A stretch of 64,000 nt of DNA from Yamadazyma tenuis. Taxonomy: Eukaryota; Ascomycota; Pichiomycetes; Serinales; Debaryomycetaceae. Below the pieces are notes generated by a model. That model ran no database searches. It had not been told where the DNA came from and worked only from the letters and a program-made list of their open reading frames with translations. The stretch's first letter is position 1. The number at the start of each line of letters is the position of its first letter. The DNA lies in NCBI RefSeq assembly GCF_029203305.1, contig NC_089461.1:2170001-2234000 (forward strand), given 5' to 3'. A program made the position numbers and the translations under genes. Positions 39,834 to 49,994 of the stretch are shown one piece after another.

Positions 39834-40281
39834 GTCACGTGTCTCAGGTGGTGTTATGTTCAATTCAGCCTGGTGGATTAATGTTTGAGTTAATGATACC
39901 GTGTAAGAAACCTGCGATGATTTTGAAAAAATGCGTCGCGCTTCAGACGTACCCTGGTAGGTGGTTAGTATGAGGTGGTTAGTATAAGGCGGTTTATGGA
40001 AAAGTGGAAGTATAAGGGTTGATGGTGGTCTAAGGTCACTATTAAAGAGGCATCCTTGTGAATTATGGCTTGAAGGCTCCCAAACAGCCAAAAGCACACG
40101 TATATCTTTAGATAGATTCTACGGCTGCAAATTACCAAGTCTCAAATTCGCAAGAATCACAGAAACTACAACTTAGGTAAAAAATGCTTGTCTATTTATA
40201 ACATTATAAACAGATCAATGGCAAAAGACCTTAGGTGATATGCAGCATAGCACGTTGAGTCATACGCCTCTCACTAGCACT
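39834..40281. other. Intergenic upstream of RIF1
   Basis: About 450 bp between two genes on the minus strand. The in-frame RIF1 extension here has only a GTG at its far end, so it is treated as non-coding. GGCTGCAAAT and ATTCGCAAG (about 40120-40155) are instances of a motif seen before many genes in the window. Confidence 0.45.
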
Positions 40282-40806
40282 CTATAAGACTAAATCATAA
40301 GGATTAATATCTTGCTTTGCAGGATCTATCTGGTGATTCACCACTATGGAGTCTTCCTCCTGGCTGGCATAGCCACCATCTTCCTGAGACTCTAGGATCA
40401 TGTCAGCAACCACCCTGTTAAGGTCTTTTTCGATGGATTCGACGGCTTCAAGAAAACTAAACGTGTTTGCAGTCCGAAGTAGACGATGGTTCAAGTCAAC
40501 GAGGATTTCAGTGATCTGTTCTCCATAAAAGTAGGAGAACATGGTCAGGGCATGGTCCTCAAACCGCAGGAAGGCCCTCTTCAAACCTCTTGCATGGCTA
40601 ACAAAGCTTGCACTCATGGAGTATACATCTTGTAAGTTTTCCTTGGTTATTGGTTTTCTAAGTTCAGCTTTGAGACAGTCGAGGAGGAACGACAAGCCCT
40701 GGAAATGCTTCAAGTGATGAAGGATGAGATAAAGGATCCCATATTCTTCCAAAGAATGGGAGGTGACGACGAAATCTTTAAGGGTTTGGTATTGCGAGGT
40801 GCTCAT
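40282..40806 (-). CDS. Unrecognised small helical protein (174 aa)
   Basis: The ATG at 40806 gives 174 residues (MSTSQYQTLKDFVVTSHS at the start); an in-frame codon further up is not an ATG. The body is almost wholly helical with regularly spaced Leu and Phe, suggestive of a coiled-coil or four-helix subunit of a complex. The last 35 residues are acidic and end INPYDLVL. No membrane segment or catalytic motif is visible. It lies 113 bp downstream of HPR1 on the same strand. A kinetochore, BLOC-1 or similar small-subunit role would be a guess, and I do not assign one. Confidence 0.6.
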   Translation of the reverse strand: MSTSQYQTLKDFVVTSHSLEEYGILYLILHHLKHFQGLSFLLDCLKAELRKPITKENLQDVYSMSASFVSHARGLKRAFLRFEDHALTMFSYFYGEQITEILVDLNHRLLRTANTFSFLEAVESIEKDLNRVVADMILESQEDGGYASQEEDSIVVNHQIDPAKQDINPYDLVL

Positions 40807-40919
40807 ATGTGTGTATGTGGATGGATTTTTTTGCGGCAAAAAAATGTAGCTTTTGAGATCCAACGTCGTGAAGGACAAAGTCGTTACTTATATTCCTTTG
40901 GCTTGAATCTGTGCTTCTT

Positions 40920-42791
40920 CTATACCTCCGTAGACACTTCTGTGCCTGCTTCATCCTCAGCCTTACTCTTCTTGACCGCAGGTTCATCGTAAACACTGGC
41001 AACCACTTCTGGAGTCAAAGCTGTACCAAAGTCAATCCAGTTATGTTGCCGTTTTTGTCGATACTGTTTCCAAAGTCGGACATTTTTTAAGTCTGGGTCA
41101 GTTTGTTCCACCTGCATCGAGTTGTCATCACTAAGACCCCATTCCTTGATATTGACATTATCCAACCCACGCACTGCCTTCATTCTTCGAGATAACTGGG
41201 GAGTTACGTAGATATTGAAATACCGTTTTGTTTTCACCGGGAAGAGGCCACCAAACTTTGCCTCACTGGCAGCCAACTCCTCGTCAGAGAGTTTCCGGTT
41301 GGACAACAACGGAGCCCCAGTTTTTGGATCTTTGTTGTAGAGTAACCACAGCCACCAGTGTCTTTCCACAGCAACGATATTCTGGAGCAAAAATGAAAAG
41401 GACGAGTCGGCGTACCGAAGCTCTTTGACGATGTTGGACCTCAAGGCATAGAAGGTCTTACTGGTTGGCTCATGGGCAGTGTCGTCCACGAGATGTTTGG
41501 TTTTGGGAGGTAGGTTTTTGAGAAGCTGTTTCTTTGCATACGAGCTGGCTTCTGCAAAGAACATACTGATGAAGAATATTTGCACCAACACCACTTCTCT
41601 GAGTTTGTTGTTGTTGAGGAGATCGTGGGTGAAGTCTTGATCGTCTTTGATGTCTTTCTCCAACGTTTGGGGGTTCTTATTGAACACACTTAACCAATAC
41701 AACTCGGGAAAATACTCTTTATTGGAATATTTCAGTTTCAAGTACTCCATTTCAGACTCCAGACGAGGAGGTTTCACAACGTACACTTCACGGGGGTGTT
41801 GTTTCAAATAGTCGATTTCCAACTTCATCAACCGCTCGTACACGCGGGAAAAGGTGTTGGACATGTCCCTGAAGCTCTTGATTCTGGCAGGTCTTAAGTA
41901 CGAATGAGGGTCTCGTATGGCCTTGAAGCAGTCGATGATGTCGTAGAGTTGGTTGTCTCTTCTCTTCACAAGGGCCATTTCTGGTACTCCTCTTCCCGAC
42001 ACCGAAAAGTACTTGTTCAAACCAGTGTTATCTTCGGCTCCGAGAAGCTTATTGACAAACACCCGTATTCGGGACTGGAGTCCTTCATTGAAACTGTCCT
42101 TTTTGTACGAATCAGTAGAATGAAATTTATCGGTAAGTGGATTGCACACCTCTAATATGGCGATTCTATCACTAGTCACGGCTCTGTTGAAGATGGTGCC
42201 ATTGATGAGATTGAGGCGAGACTCCATGTAGTACCAGAATACCTCCAATTCTTTGGTGGAGATTATGAATAACGTCTCCAGCACATACGCCGTCAAACGG
42301 TGGAATATCTTCTTATAGCTGGAATTTTCGGTACCAAGAAACACCAAAAGGTCCAACAAAATGCTGATTTTGGAGTAATATATAACATTAGATTCAGGCA
42401 CTTGAACACCACCAAGAGTGACTTTTGGGTCTTCTCGTTTGTGTGAGGATATGATCGCATCAGTATACGATTCTACCGTTTTGATGAATGCATTCAGCAA
42501 CACAAAGTCCAACGCCCGGGAGTCTAAGCCGTCATTGAAGACGTCTACTTGTTTCTGGATACTCTCTTTTTCATCGTCATTTGTGTCTTGTGGTACAGAT
42601 AAACGATATTGTTCAACATCTATAGTAAAACTCAGCTGGATGGTTGAAAGCAGATTTTGAAACACTTTGAAATCATATGGGCGAAAAAGAGCATCGTTTG
42701 CTGTTTCAGAGTCAAATATCAGCAGAACTATACTGTCAATGGCTGTCTGGCAGGCGGTGATTTGCTCTGAAAACCTGGTTTCTTCAGACAT
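40920..42791 (-). CDS. HPR1: THO complex subunit Hpr1 (THOC1 family)
   Basis: The 623-residue protein is helical and matches the THOC1/Hpr1 family in its central and C-terminal parts. Examples are LREVVLVQIFFISMFFAEAS and, near residue 470, the aromatic segment VAVERHWWLWLLYNKD. The end WKQYRQKRQHNWIDFG precedes a short charged tail. THO travels with RNA polymerase II, packages nascent mRNA, prevents R-loops and hands transcripts to export factors with Sub2 and Yra1. Saccharomyces Hpr1 is 752 residues; its long C-terminal tail is missing here. I judge the family likely rather than certain. Confidence 0.75.
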   Translation of the reverse strand: MSEETRFSEQITACQTAIDSIVLLIFDSETANDALFRPYDFKVFQNLLSTIQLSFTIDVEQYRLSVPQDTNDDEKESIQKQVDVFNDGLDSRALDFVLLNAFIKTVESYTDAIISSHKREDPKVTLGGVQVPESNVIYYSKISILLDLLVFLGTENSSYKKIFHRLTAYVLETLFIISTKELEVFWYYMESRLNLINGTIFNRAVTSDRIAILEVCNPLTDKFHSTDSYKKDSFNEGLQSRIRVFVNKLLGAEDNTGLNKYFSVSGRGVPEMALVKRRDNQLYDIIDCFKAIRDPHSYLRPARIKSFRDMSNTFSRVYERLMKLEIDYLKQHPREVYVVKPPRLESEMEYLKLKYSNKEYFPELYWLSVFNKNPQTLEKDIKDDQDFTHDLLNNNKLREVVLVQIFFISMFFAEASSYAKKQLLKNLPPKTKHLVDDTAHEPTSKTFYALRSNIVKELRYADSSFSFLLQNIVAVERHWWLWLLYNKDPKTGAPLLSNRKLSDEELAASEAKFGGLFPVKTKRYFNIYVTPQLSRRMKAVRGLDNVNIKEWGLSDDNSMQVEQTDPDLKNVRLWKQYRQKRQHNWIDFGTALTPEVVASVYDEPAVKKSKAEDEAGTEVSTEV

Positions 42792-42892
42792 ATGTACGAC
42801 GCTAGCAGGATTTGAAATTCAAAGTTGTGCGAGTTGAAAAATTCTATGTACAGAGCAGATCAAGCCCTAAAGGCAAATGGTTACAATGGGAC

Positions 42893-43486
42893 TCAGATGT
42901 CGAAGTTCTTTGAACGGCTCTTCTTCTTATCACTAGTCCGTTTCTTTTGTATGAGCCGTTTTTCCCGGCTCCTTTCCTTGAGTTCTTCCCACTTTTTCTT
43001 GTCTTCTTCAGTCATTTCCTCTTCGAAATATGCCACTTTCTTGATTTCTATAAGGAGCTTGTTCAAGCACTCTGTGGTGTTGACATCTCGGTTCCGTGAC
43101 GTATCACTTTGAATCAAAACACCGCCTGTTTTTGTTTCGTATCGTATCTTATTGGTCTTTAGTTGAGATCTGATGGCTGCGGGAATCCAGTAACAGAACT
43201 GTGGATTCAACCATCTGTCAGGAGCCAAGGAAACAGTGGCCTTAGAAGAAGTCTTATTAACCTTCTGCCCACCCGGCCCTGAAGCTCGGCTGTACGCAAC
43301 CTCAAATTCTTTTATGGGTATACTGGAAGCTGTGAACTGTTGGTGCCATTGTTTGGCTTTGGTTATCTCAGCCTCGGAAAAGGCCTGAGACGAGTAGAAA
43401 GCAGCAGGCACGCATCTCCTAGACCAGAGATCCCAGCTGAAAGTATGACGGATCACATTGGGCGTCAGAACAGGTCGTAGAAACAT
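42893..43486 (-). CDS. PTH4: Mitochondrial class I release-factor-like protein (ICT1/Pth4)
   Basis: The ATG at 43486 gives 197 residues, beginning with a basic, hydroxylated presequence (MFLRPVLTPNVIRHTF). The GGQ-type peptidyl hydrolase domain runs from about 60 to 150 with SRASGPGGQKVNKTSSKA at its core. It is followed by a Lys/Arg-rich tail, the feature that anchors ICT1-type proteins in an empty ribosomal A site. There is no stop-codon recognition domain, so it is a rescue factor rather than Mrf1. Saccharomyces YOL114C (Pth4) is the probable ortholog. Its product would free stalled mitochondrial ribosomes. Confidence 0.88.
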   Translation of the reverse strand: MFLRPVLTPNVIRHTFSWDLWSRRCVPAAFYSSQAFSEAEITKAKQWHQQFTASSIPIKEFEVAYSRASGPGGQKVNKTSSKATVSLAPDRWLNPQFCYWIPAAIRSQLKTNKIRYETKTGGVLIQSDTSRNRDVNTTECLNKLLIEIKKVAYFEEEMTEEDKKKWEELKERSREKRLIQKKRTSDKKKSRSKNFDI

Positions 43487-43599
43487 GGTATATGGGAATA
43501 TGTATTGGACCAGAGATGAGAAAAGTTCTAATGGTTGCGACAGTTTTGATTGCAAATACAATCATGTACTTTAAATTTAACTAACAACAAAATCGTAAC

Positions 43600-44151
43600 C
43601 TAGATCTGGGACAAGACCTTAGTTGCTTCAGACACGTCTACAGGAGTGTTTTCAGGTTCAACAAATGCCCCGATGACACTTCCATTTTCAACAGCAAGAG
43701 CAAATCTCTTAGATCTTTCGTTACCGAAGAACGCAGAAGCATCGAACTTCAAATCCAACGCATCAACAAATTCACCCTTAGGGTCTGCAAGGAAAGTAAC
43801 TCCCTCAGGGACGTTGGCGAACGATTTAGACCAAGCATCGACCACAAATGCGTCATTGACAGCCACAAAAAACACTTTGTTGAATCCTTTCCCGGAGAAT
43901 TTGGAAAAGTTTTCCAAATATCCTGGAATATGGGAAGCAGTACATCCAGGTGAAAAGGCTCCTGGCACTCCGACAATCAAGGCTTTTCCAGACTTGATTT
44001 CGTTTGCGAGCACGAATTGATTACCGGGACTTTCCAATGCCAAAGGGATTTGGGGGATTTTATCGCCCACCTTAACCAAGCGAGGAGAGCTAGAACTAAA
44101 GAGACGGGTCAATTGACCTTTGGAAGCTTGTCTGGAGATGGAGGAAAACAT
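43600..44151 (-). CDS. Prx5-type peroxiredoxin (Ahp1-like), probably mitochondrial
   Basis: From the ATG at 44151 the protein is 183 residues. The first 25 (MFSSISRQASKGQLTRLF and following Ser) form a likely matrix presequence. The thioredoxin-fold domain has the Prx5 active site PGAFSPGCTASHIPGY with the peroxidatic Cys; family members usually read PGAFTPTC. KVFFVAVNDAFVVDAWSK is also typical. It should reduce hydrogen and alkyl peroxides using thioredoxin. Saccharomyces Ahp1 is cytosolic and lacks such a leader, so this could be a separate mitochondrial paralog. It is divergent from DCP1 over 95 bp. Confidence 0.88.
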   Translation of the reverse strand: MFSSISRQASKGQLTRLFSSSSPRLVKVGDKIPQIPLALESPGNQFVLANEIKSGKALIVGVPGAFSPGCTASHIPGYLENFSKFSGKGFNKVFFVAVNDAFVVDAWSKSFANVPEGVTFLADPKGEFVDALDLKFDASAFFGNERSKRFALAVENGSVIGAFVEPENTPVDVSEATKVLSQI

Positions 44152-44246
44152 TCTGTGTGTATTCAACCGGTATGTAGCGGGAAACAATTGCTTTGCCAGT
44201 GCGAAAATTTATTCAGGTGGAAACTTCAACTAGAGCAGAACTCCTC

Positions 44247-44801
44247 ATGGCCAAAACTAAAAAGCCTGAATCAGGCCAACAAGAAACATTATCGAGAAAG
44301 AAAGCGTTGGAGCTTTATAAAACCACCATTAACTTCAATGTCATCAACAGATATGACCCAGCCGTGAAGAAATTATTATATAACACCTCGTATTGTGTGG
44401 TGTACAAGTTTGATGACAGCACTGAACAATGGAATAAGACGGACTATCAGGGCACTTTGACGCTTTATTTGAGGAGTTTCCAAGTGTCACAGCAGAACTT
44501 TGAGCCAACCTTGCAAAGTCTTCAAAATTTGTTCTGTTACGGCTTGATACTCTTAAACCGTAATAACCCAGAATGTTTTTCCATTGGGCTATTACCCAAC
44601 AATGTCACCAAACACTATTTTCCTCGAGGAGTTGACCACAACGGTATCCTGCAAATGGACGTGGAACTCAACGACAACTTGATTATCGTCAAGAGCCTTC
44701 TAGGTGATATCTACGGGTTGTGGGTGTTCAATGAAGTGGACAGAATGAAACTTTTCAAGTTGTTACAATTCTGCTTGACCACTGACTCATCCACCCTTTA
44801 G
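44247..44801 (+). CDS. DCP1: mRNA decapping activator Dcp1
   Basis: The ATG at 44247 gives 184 residues. It forms the EVH1-like Dcp1 fold: ALELYKTTINFNVINRYDP, then DYQGTLTLYLRS and FCYGLILLNRNNPECFSIGL, with GLWVFNEVDRMKLFKLLQ as the final helix. Dcp1 binds and activates the catalytic subunit Dcp2 to remove the 5' cap and start 5'-3' decay in P-bodies. The protein is compact with no long insert (Saccharomyces 231). No intron is needed, unlike in Saccharomyces DCP1. Confidence 0.93.
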   Translation: MAKTKKPESGQQETLSRKKALELYKTTINFNVINRYDPAVKKLLYNTSYCVVYKFDDSTEQWNKTDYQGTLTLYLRSFQVSQQNFEPTLQSLQNLFCYGLILLNRNNPECFSIGLLPNNVTKHYFPRGVDHNGILQMDVELNDNLIIVKSLLGDIYGLWVFNEVDRMKLFKLLQFCLTTDSSTL

Positions 44802-45098
44802 TCACAAGCACTCTCCCTTGTGGCATGACCGTTACGTGTATAGAATTCATATATAATACAACCTGAAACCCTGGCTTAACTGCAAAAACATATTTGTAAG
44901 AGCGAGCACTCGAAAAACAGAAAAAAATATCGACTCCAGATATAGACGTTATACCTACACGCTCCAATCAATAGAATCCATCGAACTCAATCTAAAATAG
45001 ACCAAACTTGTGTTCCATCAATCCTAGGCACCTCATAAGTTTTGTTTTCATTGAAGGAATCCCCTTTTTAGTCTATTGTATCGGTGTACCATAAGCGT

Positions 45099-47498
45099 AT
45101 GAGTGAGGCTAAAGCACCCAATGGGACCAGTCTGATGGCTCCGAGGAATGGTGCTCCACAAATGAACGGCCTAACGCCCCAACAGCAACAGCAGATGATG
45201 TTCATGAAGCAACAGCAACAATTGAAACAAAAACAAGCCAATCCCAAAAACTATGAATTTGCGACCACTTCAGAAGATATCTTGAAGAAGTATGCCAAAT
45301 ATCCTCCATCTTTGACTTTTCACATCTACGAGACGCATTACAAGTTCAACAGCTCGCAGGACTCGACGGTAATCCCCAAGAGCTCGCCCATGGTCAAGGA
45401 CTTTTTGCATCATCTATTAAAGGAAGAGATCCCACTAGAAATGAGTGAACTAATCAAGGACTTTGCCATCAGATCGTACGATGGATGCCTTATACTACAG
45501 GTATACGACCACAGAAACATGGTGGTATCAGGCGGTGCTGTGGCCAGCCCCAAAGAACCTGCTGCCAAACCTGTTTCGAGTGATTCCAACACCACTTCTG
45601 CCGCTCAAACCGCTACCACTGCAGACAACACCGCAGACAACACCACCACGAGCACGAGCACCACCACTGTGTCGGAGGCTCCCAAGCCAAAAACATACCG
45701 AACTTTGCTACGTCCCACCCAACTTTCGCTATACTTTGACTTGTTGTACCATACGGACTCAGCCTTAACCAAGTTTACCGATCCACTTTCCTTGCAAATG
45801 GAATCAGAGATACTCACATTGACAAACAGAAAGTTGGACTTGTCGGTGCCTTTGAACCCATATCAGCAAGATGAGATATTGAGGATTGAAAGCGAATACC
45901 CCAAGCGAGTGTGGGACGAAGAGTCTCAGGACTATGAGTTGGTACATCTGCATCGTGAGCTTGTGGAGAAACCCCCAAGAAAACTACATCAGGAGGAAAT
46001 GGTGCTCCACAAGTCCTCGGATTACGAAGAAATCATGTTCTTATTGTCCAATAAATACAAGAGAACTGACGAATCTGACAGGAAGTTGGTGGTTGTGGGA
46101 GGAATGTCTTCACTTGGAGGTTCGGCTCCAACATCTTCGTCTACCACAGGTGCAGCCGTTTCAAACGGTACTGGAACCCCGGCACCTCCTTCAAAGACTG
46201 CTGAAGGATCGAGTACTTCAGACTTTGCAATGCGTTCAGAGGTTATTAAGTCTTCTTCGCTTTCTTCAAATATGTCTGCCACCGGCCAGTTTATGAGACT
46301 ACGGTTCATTGAAGATATTAGAAAGAGAAAAGAGGCCCAGAAGGCCCAAAAGGATGCCACTGTTGCATTACAGGCCCATGGTAGTGGTATCAATACCATC
46401 AACCAGAATAACAATATCAACGGTCAAAGTCCCGAGAAGATGATGAATAATAGAGCCTCATCTGCGTCCAACAGCTCCACTCCCCAAATTCCTCAAGCCA
46501 ACCCTGTTGCCGCTGTTGCAAACCCAAGAGCACAACAGTTACAACAACAACAGGCACAACAACAGGCACAACAACGGCAGCAACAACAACGGCAACAGCA
46601 GGTTCAAGCTCAGCAGCAGTTGAGAATGCAACAACAGAGACAGCAAGCTCAACAACAGCTTTCCAACCAAGCTGCCCAGCAGGCCCACATCCAAGCTCAG
46701 CAAAAGAGACAAAAGATTTCTCCTCAGGTTAACCAGATGCCCCAGTACAACCAACTGTATCAATCGCCCCAAATGGGTAACTCGCAGCCAGGCTCCAGTA
46801 TGGGAACTCCAGTGATGGATAGGAGCATTCCTAACCAGAGAATGCAGCAAGTACAACAACAAATACCCATCAATAATCAGAGGCCTAATTCACGAATGGG
46901 TCAACAACAAATGCAAATGTCACAAGCCCAGCAGCAGTTCAACCAAGGTGGCCAACAAGGTGTCCAGCAGGTGAATCCCCAAAACCAAGCGATGCGGCAG
47001 ATGCTTCAGCAGCAACAGCAGCAGTTGTTCCAGAGTATGTTAAGCCCCAGCGACCAGGCTGCATTTAAGCAGGTTCAGGCAAAAGTGAGTGCACTTGTAT
47101 CGATGGCCAACACGGGAATCGCTCCAAACAAGGCCCGGTTAACTCCTCAGCAACAGCAGGCAGCTCAGCAACAGGCTAAGGCTTTGCAACAAACATTAAT
47201 TCAGAAGTTTCCCCTTTACTTCCAGAGACTTCGTCAATTGCAAGTCGCTAGACAGAGACAACAGCAACAGCAGCAACAGCAGCAACAACAACAACAGGTT
47301 CAACAGATTCAACAAGTCCAACAAGTCCAACAGAGACTGCTGCCTCAGTTTAGTCCCAACATGATGATGAATGGACAGCTGTCAATGAACATACAACTGC
47401 CTATGAATGTGCAACTGCCCATGGGCAGCCAACTGCCAATGTACATGGACTTTAATGGAGATGAAGATAGCAGAAAGAAAGGGTATCGTAAGAGGTAG
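45099..47498 (+). CDS. SPT20: SAGA core scaffold subunit Spt20
   Basis: The start ATG at 45099 yields 799 residues. The Spt20 domain runs from about 50 to 330: LKKYAKYPPSLTFHIYETHY, the DGCLILQVYDHRN strand and TYRTLLRPTQLSLYFDLLYH. The rest is a long Gln-rich region including 13 consecutive Gln (47259-47297). The tail (about 760-785) has short Met-Gln-Leu-Pro-Met repeats. Spt20 is needed to hold SAGA together and links the Tra1 activator-binding lobe to the core. Gcn5, the SAGA acetyltransferase, is 14 kb away. Saccharomyces Spt20 is 604 residues. Confidence 0.93.
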   Translation: MSEAKAPNGTSLMAPRNGAPQMNGLTPQQQQQMMFMKQQQQLKQKQANPKNYEFATTSEDILKKYAKYPPSLTFHIYETHYKFNSSQDSTVIPKSSPMVKDFLHHLLKEEIPLEMSELIKDFAIRSYDGCLILQVYDHRNMVVSGGAVASPKEPAAKPVSSDSNTTSAAQTATTADNTADNTTTSTSTTTVSEAPKPKTYRTLLRPTQLSLYFDLLYHTDSALTKFTDPLSLQMESEILTLTNRKLDLSVPLNPYQQDEILRIESEYPKRVWDEESQDYELVHLHRELVEKPPRKLHQEEMVLHKSSDYEEIMFLLSNKYKRTDESDRKLVVVGGMSSLGGSAPTSSSTTGAAVSNGTGTPAPPSKTAEGSSTSDFAMRSEVIKSSSLSSNMSATGQFMRLRFIEDIRKRKEAQKAQKDATVALQAHGSGINTINQNNNINGQSPEKMMNNRASSASNSSTPQIPQANPVAAVANPRAQQLQQQQAQQQAQQRQQQQRQQQVQAQQQLRMQQQRQQAQQQLSNQAAQQAHIQAQQKRQKISPQVNQMPQYNQLYQSPQMGNSQPGSSMGTPVMDRSIPNQRMQQVQQQIPINNQRPNSRMGQQQMQMSQAQQQFNQGGQQGVQQVNPQNQAMRQMLQQQQQQLFQSMLSPSDQAAFKQVQAKVSALVSMANTGIAPNKARLTPQQQQAAQQQAKALQQTLIQKFPLYFQRLRQLQVARQRQQQQQQQQQQQQQVQQIQQVQQVQQRLLPQFSPNMMMNGQLSMNIQLPMNVQLPMGSQLPMYMDFNGDEDSRKKGYRKR
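47259..47297 (+). repeat. CAA/CAG glutamine tract in SPT20
   Basis: Thirteen consecutive Gln codons mixing CAA and CAG. Interruption by CAA should make it less slippery than a pure CAG run; strain length variation is still likely. Confidence 0.9.
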
Positions 47499-47593
47499 TT
47501 CCATAAGTAATCTTGTAATAATAATATATTAACTGTTGACTCAATATCAATAAACATAAACAACAAACCGAAAACCAAAACAAGTAAGCCGCA

Positions 47594-49111
47594 TCACTTT
47601 CCTTCCCTAAGAATACCATAAGCGCCCACGGCAACAATTGTAGCCGTCAGGTATAAAGCTGCTTTGGCCGACTCTTTGATAATCGACTTTGCCCAGCTTG
47701 ACTTGGGTTTTGCCTGAGTAGCTTGGTTGGCACTTATGGGTTTAGTGACTTTACCAGGAGCTTTGGAGGATTTCGTACAAGACAACGTAGGAGGCTTACT
47801 GGAAACAAGATGATTAGACTCAACAATATCCTCCTCAATATATTCGTCATCTTCGTCAGCGGTATCCTCTTCGTAGACTTTGTTGTAGAACTGACACAAT
47901 TCAGACCTACCTTGGCCTGTGGTTTTGGGTCTTCTGGAACAACATTTGATAACACATCCAGTCTCAATGTCAGAATATTCATCATCTTCGTCACCAACTT
48001 CTTCTTCGCCTTCTTCATTCTTTCTGGATATATGCTGCAAGTACTCAACTAAAGCATCTTCCTTGTCTTCCTCAAATCTGACGTTCAAGTCTGGTTTGGC
48101 TTTTGGAATCATCATTACATACAGATCCTCAGATTCGCAGCCAGAGTCATCTTCTTCGTCCTCATCGTCTTGGTTATTCTTGGATACTTGCTTCAAGTAC
48201 TCAACCAAAGCATCTTGCTTGTCTTCCTCAAATCTGGTGTCGAAGTCGTAGTTGTTACTCAAGACGTTTTTACTGCCTTTTTGCTTTAAGATGAAGTTGA
48301 CGTACAGGTCATCGGTTTCACAACCAGAGTCATCGACTTCATCGTCTTCTTCTTCGTCTTCAACTTCTTCATCTTCATCTTCATCTTCATCTTCATCTCT
48401 CTCTTCACCCCTGGCATTAGTTCCATCCTGCGACAGGTCATACTCATAGAAGTCCTCAACATCCGACATCTTGCTCTCTCTCTCGTACTCTTCGTCGTCA
48501 TCCTCAATAACAATCGGAGCAGTATTATCACAGCAGCTAATGTCTTCCTCCGACTCTTGAGCTTCATCGACATCACGAACCTCATCGGAAACATCTAATC
48601 CCTCAAAAAGAGTGGCGTCATTAACGCCAAAAGACTTAGATCTGTTTGTATTCTCAATAGGTTCAAACACCACTGAAACAGACAGCTCATCACTAGAACG
48701 TTGCACCGAAACCACAAATGGAAGTAACACATCGGGATTATCAAACACTGACAAGGGGACCAAGTCAATATCGATATAGGCGTCTTCATCCAACTTTTGT
48801 CTGATGAAATTGTATGGCTTATATATGACAAATCCAACAGAATCGCCATCTTTGATTTCCACTTTGGAACCGAAGTTCACATACTTATTGTTCAAAACGG
48901 TTCCGAAACTCGACTCGGTATCCTGAATGTATACCTTGCTGTTTGTGTATGACAAAATTGCATGGTTTTTGGATAATAAGCTGGACTTGAAGAACAAATT
49001 ATCTGGAGCAGCAGTTCGATTAAAGTCATTGTCAGAAGCTCTTCTCACGGAAACCAAGTCATCGCGATAAAGGGTAATCTTTCTGGTCGTAACACAAGAG
49101 GGCTGTGACAT
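47594..49111 (-). CDS. FHA-domain, tail-anchored protein (Far9/Far10-like)
   Basis: The 505-residue protein has an N-terminal FHA domain (about 10-100): LLSKNHAILSY with Ser47 and His50, then YIQDTESSFGTVLNNKYV. This resembles the SLMAP/Vps64 (Far9)/Far10 group. The C terminus has one membrane helix (about 482-500, ALYLTATIVAVGAYGIL) and a short basic end, so it is tail-anchored. FHA plus tail anchor is the layout of Far9/Far10, which hold the STRIPAK-like Far complex on the ER. The middle is strongly acidic and contains an internal duplication (DSGCETDDLYV / DSGCESEDLYV and RFEEDKQDALVEYL / RFEEDKEDALVEYL). FAR9 and FAR10 cannot be distinguished. Confidence 0.75.
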   Translation of the reverse strand: MSQPSCVTTRKITLYRDDLVSVRRASDNDFNRTAAPDNLFFKSSLLSKNHAILSYTNSKVYIQDTESSFGTVLNNKYVNFGSKVEIKDGDSVGFVIYKPYNFIRQKLDEDAYIDIDLVPLSVFDNPDVLLPFVVSVQRSSDELSVSVVFEPIENTNRSKSFGVNDATLFEGLDVSDEVRDVDEAQESEEDISCCDNTAPIVIEDDDEEYERESKMSDVEDFYEYDLSQDGTNARGEERDEDEDEDEDEEVEDEEEDDEVDDSGCETDDLYVNFILKQKGSKNVLSNNYDFDTRFEEDKQDALVEYLKQVSKNNQDDEDEEDDSGCESEDLYVMMIPKAKPDLNVRFEEDKEDALVEYLQHISRKNEEGEEEVGDEDDEYSDIETGCVIKCCSRRPKTTGQGRSELCQFYNKVYEEDTADEDDEYIEEDIVESNHLVSSKPPTLSCTKSSKAPGKVTKPISANQATQAKPKSSWAKSIIKESAKAALYLTATIVAVGAYGILREGK

Positions 49112-49994
49112 AGTTCACACAGAGTAAGTAGTTTACTGTCAGTAGGGGGCTACTTATATTTTGTCTTTGATCTGGATCCGCGCGCAACCACGATAAAGAG
49201 TGTGTGTGCGTGTACCGTAGCATTCGACACGAGATTATAAGGGTTGGTGTGTTGGTCGGCCGAAAAGCAGGTAGCGTCTTTCATTTGATAGAGCCACTTA
49301 GTTGTACGGCCATTAGCAGCAGACTCAACAATTTTGCTAAAATTTGGGTTGTGCTTTTGTTTTTAAATTACGGATTTAACACTGTCACTTCTTGAGAGAC
49401 GCACTGATAAGCATCACTCTGCGAGTTTTTCGAATAGGTAATGAAATAGGAAACAAATAGGAAGTGCGAAATCTGCACTGTAAACAGTGTGAATTGTTCC
49501 TGGGTGATGCTGGGATCCGTCTCTTTTGGTGTTTTGAATTTTTATGTTCTACAAGTTGATCGGAGGCTTTTAGTGCGGTCGTGCGCCTACCTCAATTATA
49601 AAACCTTACAGAAAGTCCCCTTTAAGGTACACTGAAATTGAAGGTTGGGTGGTAGAAGATCTGAAGAGTCATGGGTCGTTTCACCGAAATATGGTGGTCT
49701 TTACAGTAAATTATGGACCGGTAGCAGCAAAAATCAGAAATGTCAATACCTATTTTTTGATCTTACAAGCTGCACACGGGCCTGAATGTCCCTGAAAGGA
49801 TCTACACCATTGATTGATGCCCTATTTATCCCATATGCCCACAATCGTTCTCATTTCGTCTCCCAACCTCCCTTAAACCTATATCTCACTCCCCAGCTTC
49901 CATCTCATCTGCGCGCTAAATTCAATCCACAAAAAAACATCTTTGTGTTGTTTTTACTAAAAGCTTTCCAGACTATACACTCAGACAAAAAAAC
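49112..49994. other. Long divergent intergenic region FHA gene / BRF1
   Basis: About 880 bp with no supported gene. It includes the GC-rich GGATCCGCGCGCAACCACG near 49175-49193 and GTGCGAAATCTGCACTG near 49465-49480, both like a motif recurring in other promoters here. A 96-codon frame at 49786-50076 overlaps the BRF1 start and was not called. Confidence 0.5.

Noticed and set aside
39834..40097. N-terminal extension of RIF1
   Set aside because: The extended frame starts with GTG and has no ATG before 39833.
48220..48400. Frames of up to 110 codons on the plus strand
   Set aside because: They are antisense to the acidic region of the FHA protein.
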